Shown: piece by piece, positions 44,966-57,100 of the stretch | Numbering within the stretch: the first letter of the stretch is position 1 | Layout of the letters: every line of letters starts with the position of its first letter | Assembly: GCA_934045075.1 (NCBI GenBank) | Contig: OW203722.1 | Span: 8,525,303 to 8,589,302 of the forward strand | DNA from: Yponomeuta sedellus | Lineage: Eukaryota > Arthropoda > Insecta > Lepidoptera > Yponomeutidae | DNA: 64,000 nucleotides | Reading direction: 5' to 3' | Notes under the pieces: generated by a model | What the model was told of the DNA's origin: nothing | Database searches by the model: none | The model's input: only the letters and a program-made list of their open reading frames with translations | Made by a program: the position numbers and the translations under genes

Positions 44966-46131
44966 TATAGTCATGTCGAGATTTCCGCCGGATTAAGCTT
45001 TTCCTTTAATACGAGATGATGATTGTCGATTGTCTGTAGTGGTTGGTATAAGATATAAATAGAGGAGGAAAAATGGCCGTAGGTATATTTTTTGCCCGAG
45101 CGTACCGCCAAGTCGCGCGCCTTTTGGCGTTAATTGTCAGAATTTGACAGATAATTTACTGAAAAGTCGAAACAAGATTTTATGACCAAGGTGAGCGAGT
45201 CGTATCATCGTACTTCTTGTTTGTATCGGAATGCTGATTTGTAGTTTTTTTCATCGGAATGCTGATTTGTAGTTTTTGCTACGATTACATGTTGTAGGTA
45301 ATTTAATAGGTATGTTATTTAAATAACAAAAAACCTGAAAACAATTTTAATATTAAAATTCTAATTTTTGTTTTCATACAATACAAAGTTTGACGAAGTC
45401 GATTTATGCTTGAAAAAATAACCTTTATTGGAAGTGGTTTAATTATCGATACCTACTACAGAAATTATTTTCAGGTTAACTAAGGTGAAACTACGATTTC
45501 AATAACACCATGATACTACCTGCGGATTTGTACCTAACAGCTGATCAAAATTTATATATTTTTCTGCAAAGGCACCTTGATTAAATATCTTATATTACCT
45601 ACTCACGTTGAAGAATATTCTAACAAACCACCATTTTCTAAGTCGTTACAAGCATTTAGATGTTATTGTGGAGTCAAGAAACACAAGAAAACCCTGAAGA
45701 TAATTACTCAACTACTCTATTGTTCAGGCAGTCGTAAGAAAGTCGTATGAAATAACGCTTGTATACGCTAGTTTGCTCATTCTCTGCCTATACTTACCTA
45801 CTTACACACTATACCTACCGATAAGTGTGTAAGTGTCCTCTTCACCCCTTGTCTCCACTAGGTACCTTTCGGAGGGTCCCGCCGAGATTTCTTAACGTAA
45901 GTAATTTTTCTTGCGTGCAGCCATATTGCATTGTTCGCCCAATAACACGTCCGCGTAGGGCTACCAGCCTTAATAGTACGATGGCACGTACGAATCACGC
46001 GTTTTGTGGCGCTAAAGTGTCGTACTTAGTCTTGTTTAAAAAAACACGATACCTTTAAACACTATAATCGCCCATCACCGATCAAAATTGTCAGTGGTTT
46101 AAATTATACAAGGAAACGACGAAGCAACGAG
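44966..46131. other. Spacer
   Basis: A short repeat of 44470-44540 recurs at 44990-45050 ('tataacgagatgatgat' / 'aatacgagatgatgatt'). Otherwise no gene or element recognised. Confidence 0.35.
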
Positions 46132-46470
46132 GATGCGCTCGTGGCCTGGTCGAAACGAATGGTTGGATTAAATTACTTGAGTTAAGCAACAACAGGTGCG
46201 GTCAGGTGCAGGATGGGTGACCGTCCTGTGACTACTGCTAGTGGTATTTTTCCGAGCGCTTTCGTGCTTCGCAAAGCAAGTTAAGCCGTTGGTGCCGGCT
46301 GTCATATAATGACAGTTAAGCCATGTAAGCCAGGCTTTATGGGTGGCTAGATAACTTCTGACAGTAAGGCCCGCCACTGTCTTACAACCCTCCACCAACC
46401 GAGAATGGCCTAATCTTCCTACAGGAAGAGACCCATGCCCCAGCAGTGGGGACATACAAGGGTTGATATT
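46132..46470 (+). repeat. 5S-rRNA-derived SINE, copy 2
   Basis: 5S-like box TTAAGCAACAACAGGTGCGG, then GGATGGGTGACCGTCC at about 46180-46225. The body is the same as 16250-16630 and ends GAGACCCATGCCCCAGCAGT. Confidence 0.7.
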
Positions 46471-47484
46471 GAAGGAAACGACGTAACGACAGATTAAATA
46501 AATTGCTTCTCAGGACTCGGACTGTTTGATAAAGGAACTGTGTTTATAAATAAGGCGCTCAGTTTGACAATAAATTATATTAGGTATCTATTTTGCTGTA
46601 AAATCGCGACTTGTGACATTTGAAACGCACGAGTGGAGTCGTCGTACATACTACCCATGCACCTTAGCAGAACGAACATGAGTAGCGCATTTTAAGGAGC
46701 TCAATAGGCGCGACGACAGTATCAAATAATTAAACATTGAAAGAGAAAGTACGTATTAAAAGGATTTAAAACACTGATTTAGATTTATAAAAAAAGAGGT
46801 TGCCAGTACTTTCAATAAAATAAAAGATTATAATATGTACTTCTTTCAGCCATTTTCACTAAAACACAAAGCACACCGCGTGACGTCACGGTTAGGTCAA
46901 CATTGGTAAACTTCACCCGTGCTTTGTTGTGACTACTAGTGATTACGTCAGATTCGCCGCCATGACACTGCGAGCTGTCCCACAGATTTAAAATACATAA
47001 TGTTAGAAAAATGGTCTCAACCTTCTTTAAACTTCAGTTAATTACTGAAATAAAGGTTTTTCTTAAATAATAAATGGGCCACTACACTATGATAAAAGAC
47101 TTAAAAATCTTTCGTCATGCCTATTAGTAGGTAAGTTTCGACTATTATAAATTCCATAGACTTAATTCTGATAATTTTGGGGCCAAGAAACGTGGCACAC
47201 GCACCGTAGCTATCGGTTAGATACATTTAAAATAAATGTATTATATAATAATAGGTAGTTGTCTTCATAAGTCATGATTTTTCGGAACCCGCCTGAATTC
47301 CGTCCTAGAAACATGATTTTATTTTATTGTTTATGCTGAAATATGTTTTATTTACTTGCCCCTTAAAATGCCGAAGATAGGATTTTTTGAAACTAATCAA
47401 GCTTTTTGTCGGGGCTGGTAACCCTACTTCGCGCGTTCTGCACGCAATAACTCGCGGGTAAAATTGAACTTTTTGCGCCGGAAA
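46471..47484. other. Spacer
   Basis: No gene recognised. A CRE-like palindrome TGACGTCA occurs at about 46883. The minus frame 47305-47529 partly lies in the inverted-repeat arm and is not supported. Confidence 0.35.
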
Positions 47485-47570
47485 ACGAGAGTTGTCATGT
47501 GCAACTGCAACATCGGCCGACGCCTTCATGATTTGAGACGTTTTATTGAAATTGGCAAAGGAGTCTACTG
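47485..47570. repeat. Right arm of the widely spaced inverted repeat
   Basis: Reverse complement of 44197-44280. The core 47505-47570 has 66 bp with two or three mismatches. Confidence 0.75.
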
Positions 47571-47743
47571 TGCGTAGTCCTCCTAGCTTGCGTAGTTTGT
47601 TTCGGGCTCTTTCGGTTTTGTGTGGATTGTCAACAAATGATCCCGTTTTTTCTCATCTTTGATTATGGAATAACAGAGCTCCCTCTTTGGATTGAAATAC
47701 TCAAAGACGTACTCACATTTATATTCAAACTGGTCATGGTTAA

Positions 47744-48337
47744 AAACCTATTTAGAGGCTAAAAATTTCACCCATGCCGGGATTCGAACCCGCAACCTCT
47801 GGCTATCCGTACCAGCGCTCTACCAATTGAGCCAATGGGCGACTCACGGCATCAGTGAAATTTCGAACCTCTTTACAATATTCTCTGTATTACGTACAGG
47901 CAGCGACATCTGACTTAAGCAAATTGCATTACTTACAGCCCCGACTACCTACTTTGCAGTTAGGTTTAACATCGGAACGATATCACTGTACTCACATGAT
48001 TACACTATTTTTAATTTTAATGCACTAACCCGTGCTAAGGAACAAATTTAAAAACCTATTTAGAGGCTAAAAAATTCACCCATGCCGTGCCATGCTGTAA
48101 GTAATGCAATTTGCTTAAGTCAGATGTCGCTGCCTGTACGTAATACAGACAATATTGTAAAGAGGTTCGAAATTTCACTGATGCCGTGAGTCGCCCATTG
48201 GCTCAATTGGTAGAGCGCTGTACGGATAGCCAGAGGTTGCGGGTTCGAATCCCGGCATGGGTGAAATTTTTAGCCTCTAAATAGGTTTTTAAATTTGTTC
48301 CTTAGCACGGGTTAGAGCATTAAAAATAAAAATAGTG
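47744..48337. repeat. SINE A composite: head-to-head inverted pair
   Basis: The 13-bp duplication TGGTCATGGTTAA is at 47731-47743 and 48338-48350. A full antisense unit (head about 47775-47848) runs into the tail and partial head of the next unit, then a sense unit follows (head about 48194-48263, one base missing in the anticodon stem) with tail and body. One duplication around the pair shows a single insertion of the whole composite. Confidence 0.88.
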
Positions 48338-48442
48338 TGGTCATGGTTAATTAGTTATATCATAATTATATAACGAATCATTCGCTAAAGATAACAAAGC
48401 GATTACTCGAGTAATTTACTTTACAAAATTACGACTAAAAGT

Positions 48443-48788
48443 AGTACAGTGCTACACAAGAAATAAGTCTCGCGGATGTACCTGCGCAGATGACCAAATT
48501 TTGGATGTGCGGCAAGTTGATCGACCAATCAGATAGTTTCATTTTATGGCAGGCCGCGTGCCTTTATTGCTATTGGTTGATTCAACGTCATCGATGCAGA
48601 TGACTATTAGTTTCAGTCAACTGCTAGACTTGGTTGATGACAATAGGTGTCAATCAATTCTGCACCTTAACCGTATCGGTTAAAGATCATGTTGAATGTA
48701 CTTATCGCTTCAGGTACTTTCGTTACACTTCTTCCAAGTCTGCGCGAACGTAGATTCCCGTAGGGACTTTTATGATGTGTAGTACTGT
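48443..48788. mobile_element. MITE, copy 2 (inverted relative to 1555-1909)
   Basis: Starts AGTACAGTGCTACAC and ends with the complement. The interior matches copy 1 in reverse complement, with moderate divergence. Confidence 0.75.
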
Positions 48789-48942
48789 AGGTACCTACCT
48801 ATCTTTTCTTTTATTTCCTTTCTAGTTCGCACAAAAAAACGACAGCCAAGATGGCGCCTCCTTTTCTTTTTTTAAAGTGACGTCATCACATGAAGGCATC
48901 ATACATTCATGTTAATCTAGATCGCCAAGTTCTGTACTAGTA

Positions 48943-49740
48943 GAGGAGTGGGGGGAATGGAAACCACTTAAGGAATAAGTAAAATTACTTTTGCCTGAAT
49001 GAACATTGTATTATAATTTTTGGTACTTTGAACACTATAATGACCCTTAAGTTCTTGTCATCAAGGAACCAATCTAACCACAACTTTTTCCATAATCGTA
49101 TTTTTTTTAAAGTAGCTTTTGCTCCCATTGCCCGATGGTTGAGGTAATAGGAACCAGTGGATGGGGTGATGATAATCTTTGGGGCAATAGTAGCCAGACT
49201 ACATTTACATGTACTGAAACATAAAAACAAAAACTTTAAAACATAAAAATAATGAATGCATACAAACTAATGCTAATATAAACTAATGGGTTATTGGAGC
49301 CACCAGTGTGGTACTGAGAGACAGTTGGTTTCCATAACCCCAAATAGTCGTTTTCGAATTTTGACAAAATTTTAGAAACACTATAAAATATTTACGAAGA
49401 ATTATCACTTTCAATACAATATTTAACCATCACTTTATACGCTACACAGAATAAAATTTAAGTGACAATGGCACAAGTACTTACATTTCGTCCTCGAAGA
49501 TCGACAAAAATTATAATAAATCTGCTTAAAACCGACGTGCGTTCGATCTGTAGGTGTGACGGGCACTTAGGAGCGATGCGGCCGCTAGTGCGTATCCGTC
49601 CCGCACTCCTCCACAGAGAATATAATCACTACGTTTTACCTTTAACGTTCGTAGCCGCAAGACGCAGTCTACAGTGTATAATTATGCCTAAATAAGACTG
49701 GATCCCATTACCCACTGACTCCCATTGCCCCCTACTCCCC
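48943..49740. mobile_element. pogo-like TA-flanked element, non-autonomous
   Basis: Ends GAGGAGTGGGGGGAATGG and, inverted, GGGGAGTAGGGGGCAATGG. TA is on both sides (48941-48942, 49741-49742). G-rich ends resemble the element at 35911-36745. The open frames 48985-49230 and 49462-49695 show no recognisable domain. Confidence 0.65.
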
Positions 49741-49742
49741 TA

Positions 49743-50286
49743 AGTTAGTCAAATTGAATTGAATATGTACCGTTTATGATGATTACCTAATATAAGAAGG
49801 TTTAACCACTAATAATAGGCAAGCATTTGAGTTATAAAGTATCGCTGACATATCTATCTATAGGCACGGATGTAAATTTACATCTGTGTCTATAGGTACA
49901 TACAGCCCATGAAAGACACCACTATTGGGCATAAGCCCGCCGTCACGCCAACCTAGCCGGTCCTCTGCTAATCTAGTCCAGTGATTATGAACCTATTTAA
50001 ATATATTTCTTGTTCATACTCATAACTTTATTTTTCTACTACGTAGGATGTCCCGGCGATCTTCGTACCGACACCCCATCCGATTTATACGATTCTTGTT
50101 ACATATTGCAACGCATTAAATAAATATCTTAGACTTAGGCTTGAAAAAAGGTATTATAACAAAAGTATTATACCACGGGAACGCATCACCGGGATATCAA
50201 GTACCCATCTTGTTCAGCTGTGTGCCAGAAGTTTTAAGCAACTCTATTCAGCCGTTATTCCTTGATTGAGTAACAAACCTCTTAAC
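49743..50286. other. Spacer
   Basis: No gene or clear element. A short self-complementary stretch ('ggatgtaaatttacatct') is at 49868. Confidence 0.35.
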
Positions 50287-50295
50287 ATCTTCATA

Positions 50296-50638
50296 ACATC
50301 TTAATAGAATCATGTGGGTACAGTATCATTCCGATGTAAAACCTAACTGCGGTGGTGGCTAAGTAAGGGGGGTATTGAATTCGGGGCTGCAAGTGATGCA
50401 AATTACTTCAGCCAGATGTAGCTGGCTGTAAATAGGTACTCGTAATACAGAGAATATTGTAAAGAGGTTCAAAATTTTGCTGATGCCGGCACTTGCCCAT
50501 TAGCTCAGTTGGACTTGGGAGAGCGCTGGTACGGTTAGCCAGAGGTCGCTGGTTCGAGTCCCGGCATGTGCGGATTTTTTTGTCTCTAAATAGGTTTTTA
50601 AAATCCTCAGCACGGGTTAGTGCAACAAAAAGAATATA
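50296..50638 (+). repeat. SINE A, sense, near full unit
   Basis: Upstream body, tRNA-like head (about 50497-50572, with extra bases after the A box TTAGCTCAGTTGG, and B box GGTTCGAGTCC), tail and downstream body. ATCTTCATA at 50287-50295 and 50639-50647 is a probable target duplication. Confidence 0.8.
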
Positions 50639-50647
50639 ATCTTCATA

Positions 50648-53482
50648 GACTTTTATATTTATAAATAGGATTAACTGTGCCCGCGACATCGTTCGCTTGG
50701 GTTTTATCCTATTTTAATCCCAGTTGTGGCTCTATTTGTGCCAAATTTATTTAAAGCCCGTTTAGCCATATCGGTGATAGCGTTTTAAACATCTAAGCAA
50801 CGAATATTGACTCGTATTATAATTATGTTTAATCATAAAATAAATGAAAAATAATGAAATAGAACGGATCTAATCGCGATTGTTTACAAAGTACCGTTCC
50901 GTTTAAGCCATTCGACAGGGTTATCCGGGCAACACACAGTAGAGGACAGCTCTACAATTCATTTTTCGCCCTCATTCCGATTCTGAAAGCCTGTGCTCGA
51001 GTCTCTCCACTGTATCCAAGGCGTTTTTAAAAGCAAAACATTTGCACTTCCGCGCCGCGTTAATCTCAACCTTACGACTGTAACTTTAGAGTTGCACTTG
51101 AAATTGTGTGTTATTATGGACGTTTCATTCCAATTACGGTATCCGGGTTCTCGTAGTGTTTCAGTAATGAAAGTCCTGACGAGACGGGTATTGTTCAGTC
51201 TCGAGTGAGGCTGTCTTTGTGTAGCCAGCGCCTTTCTGGGTCAGAGACCTAAAAGAGCATAGAGCGTTGAATTGGAAATCGTCCTAGGCCATCCTCATCT
51301 AGCCGCTGCCAGAAATTTACCTCAGATCGTCAGTCCGAAGTTTAGCTGCTATTGCCATTCCACTTGAGAACCTTTGTATCCTATTGGCTATTGGTTTTTC
51401 GGCAGATGTGGCCAACCCACAGCCACGTCGACTTGCTAATCTTATAGGTTTCTTTGATTTTATTTGGAAAGCACGTACTGCGTCGAAAGTAGAGAGGCTG
51501 AACTTGTAATTAAAATACACATGTAGACTGATTGTCGTAATTTAAGCGAGGTTCGTCCGGTCACGGGTCCCCCAACTTTCACCCGCCCTTTTTAATCCAC
51601 CCTGTACATGTTTTACGAGTGTCAACTTTTTGGCATAAAAAAGTTTTACACCCAACCTGGCGTTGCAATAAACATCACCCCCGTAACGAGACCTGAGACT
51701 TTGCCTGTTACGTTTTTATGAAGTTACTTATTATTTTAATCTCTTAAGCAGTCGTTCTTGTTTAACGCTCCAAGAAAACGGTGAATTGTTTTCCTGTTTG
51801 CTTTCGTCAAAGTTTCGATAAAACCTTAACAGACCTGAATGTGTCTTATTGTTTTTACGATACCCATTTAGGAAGCCTATCGATTGCACAAGCCTCGACG
51901 TCAGGTGATTTACATCGGTGCCTTCGTAATTCGTTGCCCTGACGGACGTCAATATAAATCAACGTTGGACCCCTACTAACCGGACATTTATCTCGTAGCT
52001 ACGATAAAAAACCTCGCCATATCGAGGGGGTTGAATATAAAACGCGTTTCAGCCAATGTATCGCGTGATTATTTATGATGTTGTGTTACAAGGCACGCGT
52101 TCCTTTTCATAAAGAAATGTCTTCTAAGATTAAAATTAATTGCGAATCTTTTTCATCGCCAAGTTTGGGATGAATAACACAAAAAGATTGCGAGTTTAAG
52201 TATATAATATTCATGGAAGGATATAATTTAATTCGGTGAAAAAGAACGGGCGTGCCTTCAGGCGGGCTTGTGGGGGTCTCCTTGTCTGCGAAAATGTGTA
52301 ATGAAGGGAAACGTTCCCAAAATGTGAAGTTATGGACTCGCGACAGATATTTCTTGCTTTATTACGCCGAGTTGTTGGATTTCAGGATTGCGTAACATGA
52401 GTTTATTGCGTCGCTGCCATGTTGCGCTTGTTATATGGAGATGCAAACATGAGCTTAATATTAGATTAAGATCATGTTTGCATTTAACAAATTTTAAGAC
52501 ATCATACAGTACCTACATTTAAAATTTCTGGTCTGCTATTGTTTATTTAAAAATTGTATTTAGCAATAAAAGCAATTTCGAATAAAATCGAATAAAAGGC
52601 AAAGGAGAGCAGCTCTCAATGTCGTATCCTCTCAAATTGTGTATTTATTTTCTTTATATTCGGTTCACTCATTTATTTTATTCAGTAATAAAGAAGCTAT
52701 CAAAAGATTACGTTTTTAAGGTTTCATTTGTGTTATACCTACACTGAACAATAGCACGAAATCTACTTTAGGCGATTAATTGTACCTATCAATACTCCAA
52801 CATTATGTAAACATACCCGGGACAGCAAATCAATGATTTCACAGTAGTTAGTATTTTATTATTAAATCAATGATTTCACATCCGGCAGATGCTGGATGCG
52901 GCAAGCTGAAGACAGGGCGCTATGGCGCTCATTAGGGCAGGGCTTTGTCCAGCAGTGCACTAATGTAGCCTGAAAAAGAAGAAGAAGTATTTTATTTGGG
53001 ACAAAGGCGACTAAAAATCTTTATTTTATTTACCGAACAGAAATCCACAGCAATACCAGTAGTAAAAAATAGGTACTTAATCATTTGTACATGCAGCCAA
53101 TCATGTATGATGATAATCCTTATAATCTTCAAGCGGGCGAGATGTCTTACAGCCATCTACGAAGTCCTATTCGTCGTCGCGAGACCGTCGCCACAGAAGT
53201 AAAAAAATCGAATGCGGAAACAAACAAACCGAAAAATTGGTCATAGTGACTTGACATAAATTTGTAAAAGTTTAAAAATGACTGGTTTATTTTTCGTGCA
53301 AAGTCGCCTGCACGAAACGTGCACTGCACTCAGTTACGCATATGTATGAGTGCAGTGTACGCACAGACCAAGATCTACATCTGTGAGTGTATGCATGCAT
53401 GCTAGGCAAAGTTCAACATGTTGTAGACAGCACATAGTACATTATAAATGTTTTTTTCTTCTTCTTCTTCCATCCGTGTGCA
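50648..53482. other. Repeat-poor stretch without a recognised gene
   Basis: No exon-like frames with family features. A SINE/LINE end lies at about 52905-52990 ('gcagggctttgtccagcagtg') and an imperfect palindrome around 53319-53363. The low repeat density contrasts with the rest of the window. It may be intronic or regulatory DNA of a gene outside. Confidence 0.35.
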
Positions 53483-53787
53483 GAGTGCTTAGTGCGAGTT
53501 TTTTAACTACTCGATCGCGTTAACGTAAACTCTTATTTCTATGGCATCGAGGAAACGCCACTTAGCGACAAGTATGGAAATTAAAATTGCTGAGTGCGAG
53601 TTGTAATGGTTTACGTTGAGAAGTGAACACGTTTACCAGCCAAAACACGAATAAACGAGAGTGCGAGTTGTACTGTGACAGCGTTTTGCCAGTTCGAACA
53701 GTTAACTTACTCATACTCACTACTCAATGCTCGATTAACGCGGTAGTAGTTACTCGATTGGATCTGTCAAACTCGCACTAAGCACTC
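53483..53787. mobile_element. MITE (305 bp), copy 2
   Basis: Perfect ends GAGTGCTTAGTGCGAGTTT and complement, extendable to TGCAGAGTGC / GCACTCTGCA. Opposite orientation to 40275-40580. Internal matches include 'gtttacgttgagaagtgaac'. Confidence 0.85.
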
Positions 53788-53997
53788 TGCATGGGCCACT
53801 TTGCATAAAGACGCTTCGGGGTGCTGACTAGCGCCACCGGAAACAAATCATAACTTGTATTATAATACGTTTGTATCTAAAAGTAACATGGGAAGTCTTA
53901 ACTACTGTGACAAATATTTTTAGTAGTAACAAGTATTATAAAACAATTTATGTTTTTTTAAGTTAGTGACGCTATTCAGCTAAAAAGTCAGATAAAA

Positions 53998-54125
53998 AGT
54001 ACCCGGAACCGGCGTGCGTGCATGCAACGACTTATGAACGTTGATGAAGCGAAGGTGATCTGTCAGGATCGTGGCAAGTGGCAGTCCCTGGTCTCTGCCT
54101 ACCCCTCTGGGATACAGGCGTGAGG
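53998..54125 (+). mobile_element. LINE 3' coding end, sense
   Basis: The frame reads MQRLMNVDEAKVICQDRGKW, then QSLVSAYPSGIQA and a stop. It is the best-preserved copy of the LINE end also found at 826, 7215 and 12036. A 'tatgtatg' start of tail follows. Confidence 0.7.
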
Positions 54126-54139
54126 TTTTGTATGTATGC

Positions 54140-57100
54140 ACGCTAGTCAGCACCACGTAGCGCCTTAAAACCTAGCTAGGGTTGATTTGCAGTAAATTGC
54201 AAATCTGGAATATATTGTTCTCTAACACTTTCTTATCCTCACTACGTTTATCATGTCCCTTAGAGGTAAAAGTAAATACAATTTTATTGTGGGAAATAGC
54301 TAAGAGAAGGGGTTGACTTTGACACGAAGTTTACAAGTTAACTCAATTAAGTTGTTTGCTCGGGGAAGTTCTTTATCGTTGTTCGTATTGGAAATCCCTT
54401 GGGGAGTTTGACAGCTCTTTAGAAACTTTGCAGGCATGCTATGCCTTTATCATGTTCCCTGTATTTAGTTAGTCATGTGTGCGTTTTTTTCTATTTTTTT
54501 ATAATTGTATCTATTTGGATTTTTTGCAAGTTTTTGTCTTTCAAATTAGGTCAATTAACTAAATCTTTCGGGAGCACTACCTACACATCATTACTTAACT
54601 ACTAGAGACTAGCAACTTAGCAACTCTCCGTATATATCGTTTGACAAAATTTTGATATTTTATTAATTAGATCTTTACTCGTAATTTTCTAACTCATTTA
54701 AGAGGCGAAGGCAAAAATATACTCGAAAACCGTGAAACTTTCGTAACTTATTATTTTATACCGTCAGTAAAGTAGACCTCATTTTTAACAGCGACGTGAA
54801 CTAAATAGTAAAAAATGTTCTTAGTCGAACCGGGTGCCTAGTGGATTTGAATGAGCTAAATTGAATTTCTATTAAACATTACTGAGAAGCTGGAGCTCCT
54901 TCGACCTATCAATTGGCTGATCTCCTGTCGACGGATCTCGCAAGAAGTTATTAGATTTGCTGTTAAGAATTTGGAATTTTCCGTTTCATTCTGGCCTTGC
55001 GGTAAGTAACTTCGTTATGCTTGTCGGGCAGCCTTCGCTTCTCTGTTTATTGTTTTTGAGATGAAGATTTCTCCAGTAAGGTATATGGCCAATGACCGGT
55101 TTCTGAATTAAGAATTACAATATAAGTAAATAAAGATAGAGATATGAGATATAAAGAAAATTTATTTCGGGTTCGTACACAATCACACAATTAATTACAT
55201 AAAAATATCAAATACGCTTTTACAACTACCGATGAGAAATGTTTGCATAAATTAATTCACTATATCAATTATATTTTTAGCTTTTACATGAAATAAAATA
55301 GTAGGTACATAGGTGGCGCATAAATATATTTGGAAATACAAGTTCCTAAATAAGGAACATCCTGTCACGCTCATTGCTGAGAAATTTGAAGAGACATCAC
55401 TACAGTTAAGTATTTACTTAGCGAAATGCTCAATTCAGAAACTGGCCCAAAATTTTTACTTTTTAGGCACTGTCAGTTGATGACTACAAATGAGTGGTTT
55501 GAACTGAAAATCTGGGTAAAAGCGGTAAGGTTCCAAGTATTCCAAATGGCAGCAAAGGGTGGAGTCGTTGTCTCATTAATTGAGAAGCCGTGGGTATGAA
55601 GTGACCTACGATTAGATTTTTTTAAGTTGTGAATTGTACCTACAAAGAGTCGCTTGAAATCCAGCAGGTTAGGGCTCCGTACATATTGACATTTTATTTC
55701 TTGTCAAATATTAGATTATAGATATAGATTCTACGCAATCCTACAACATTTGCAATGCCTCACCGAGCGTCTCAAGTGGTTATTTCCCCTATATAGATGA
55801 CAAGTGCTACCGCAAACCCTAGGTCGACTTTATTAATTGTAGATTTGTTTCACAGCAACTAGACCATTTGACTAGACATTTAGACATTTAAAATTGCAAC
55901 GGTCGCCCCTAACCCTCGTTTTCCCGAGACATTATATATTAATCTAACCTAACCTTGGCAGCTATGTACTTACGTGATTAAATCGGCATTCAATATGCAA
56001 TTACATAGCATCTTTAATCCCGACTTCCTTTACCATCAGACGTAAGTAGAATCATTAAAAAACTACAGAATATAAGTTGTGTACAGCTTCTTACGAGTAG
56101 TTTGGTGTCAGGAAGTGTGATTATGTTTTGTGTAAGTACGTTATTTATTTACTTTTCAATGTATTTTATTCGTTTTGACAGTGTGTTTTCAGCACGGCGT
56201 GCCGCCGCGGGTGCCGTTTTAATTTTCCGCCAGGCTTTAAATTTATACGCTTCGAATAGAGCCCCTGTTTTTCATGAGTTATAACAATTTCAACATCGTG
56301 ATGGCCGGAGGCCCTACATATACAGACTGCCGCCGGAGAATGAATTATTGATTTTTAAAACAATATGAACTGAAAATCGCCGGAACATTTCTTTGTTTTT
56401 ATTGTTGAACTCGTATCATATAATTTCTTAATGATTCGCGATGCTCGAACATAGTTATATATTGAACGGATCTTAATTACGATTATTTATTAGATAAAAC
56501 ATGCCTTAACTCCCGACATTACAACGCTGCCGTTTCCGTTGCCCTGGTCACAGGTAGACTGAAGTGGCGAGTACTGTCAATTATTTTAGGTAGACTACTA
56601 GTCTATCCTTAAGTCACTATCCAAGCCTCTAGCAGACTAATAATATTACATAACAGTACAATACCAACATTTTAAATCCCCTTTTTACTATATGTAACAA
56701 TTGATCGGTTAGTAAGTATTTGAAATCATCAAAACAAAGAAACAAAAGAAAGACAAAGGAACAGCGGAAGTCCCATTTAGGAACAAAATCGCAATTTTTG
56801 CGAACGGACCAACCATAAAGTATCCAATATTCAGACGGAACACATAAAATCAGAAAGGGAAAGTCCCTAAAGTCCACTAAATGCTTATCCAAACGCTCGT
56901 TCCGATATTGTTGTACGTTTACGGGATTCATCGGGAAAATATTTTTAAATTTGGACAATATGGCGGACAGCGGGCTCGCCATAAATCTAAAGACGGCCGT
57001 AATGCGCGAATACACCGCTAGAATTATTTATGAAGGGTTACCAATTTAAAGTTCCAATCGCGTTTCTGCAGAAAAAGCAATAAATACGATATCGGCGCGT

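Noticed and set aside
56629..57015. 128-residue minus-strand frame
   Set aside because: AT-rich, with no recognisable motif, no splice partners and no second copy.
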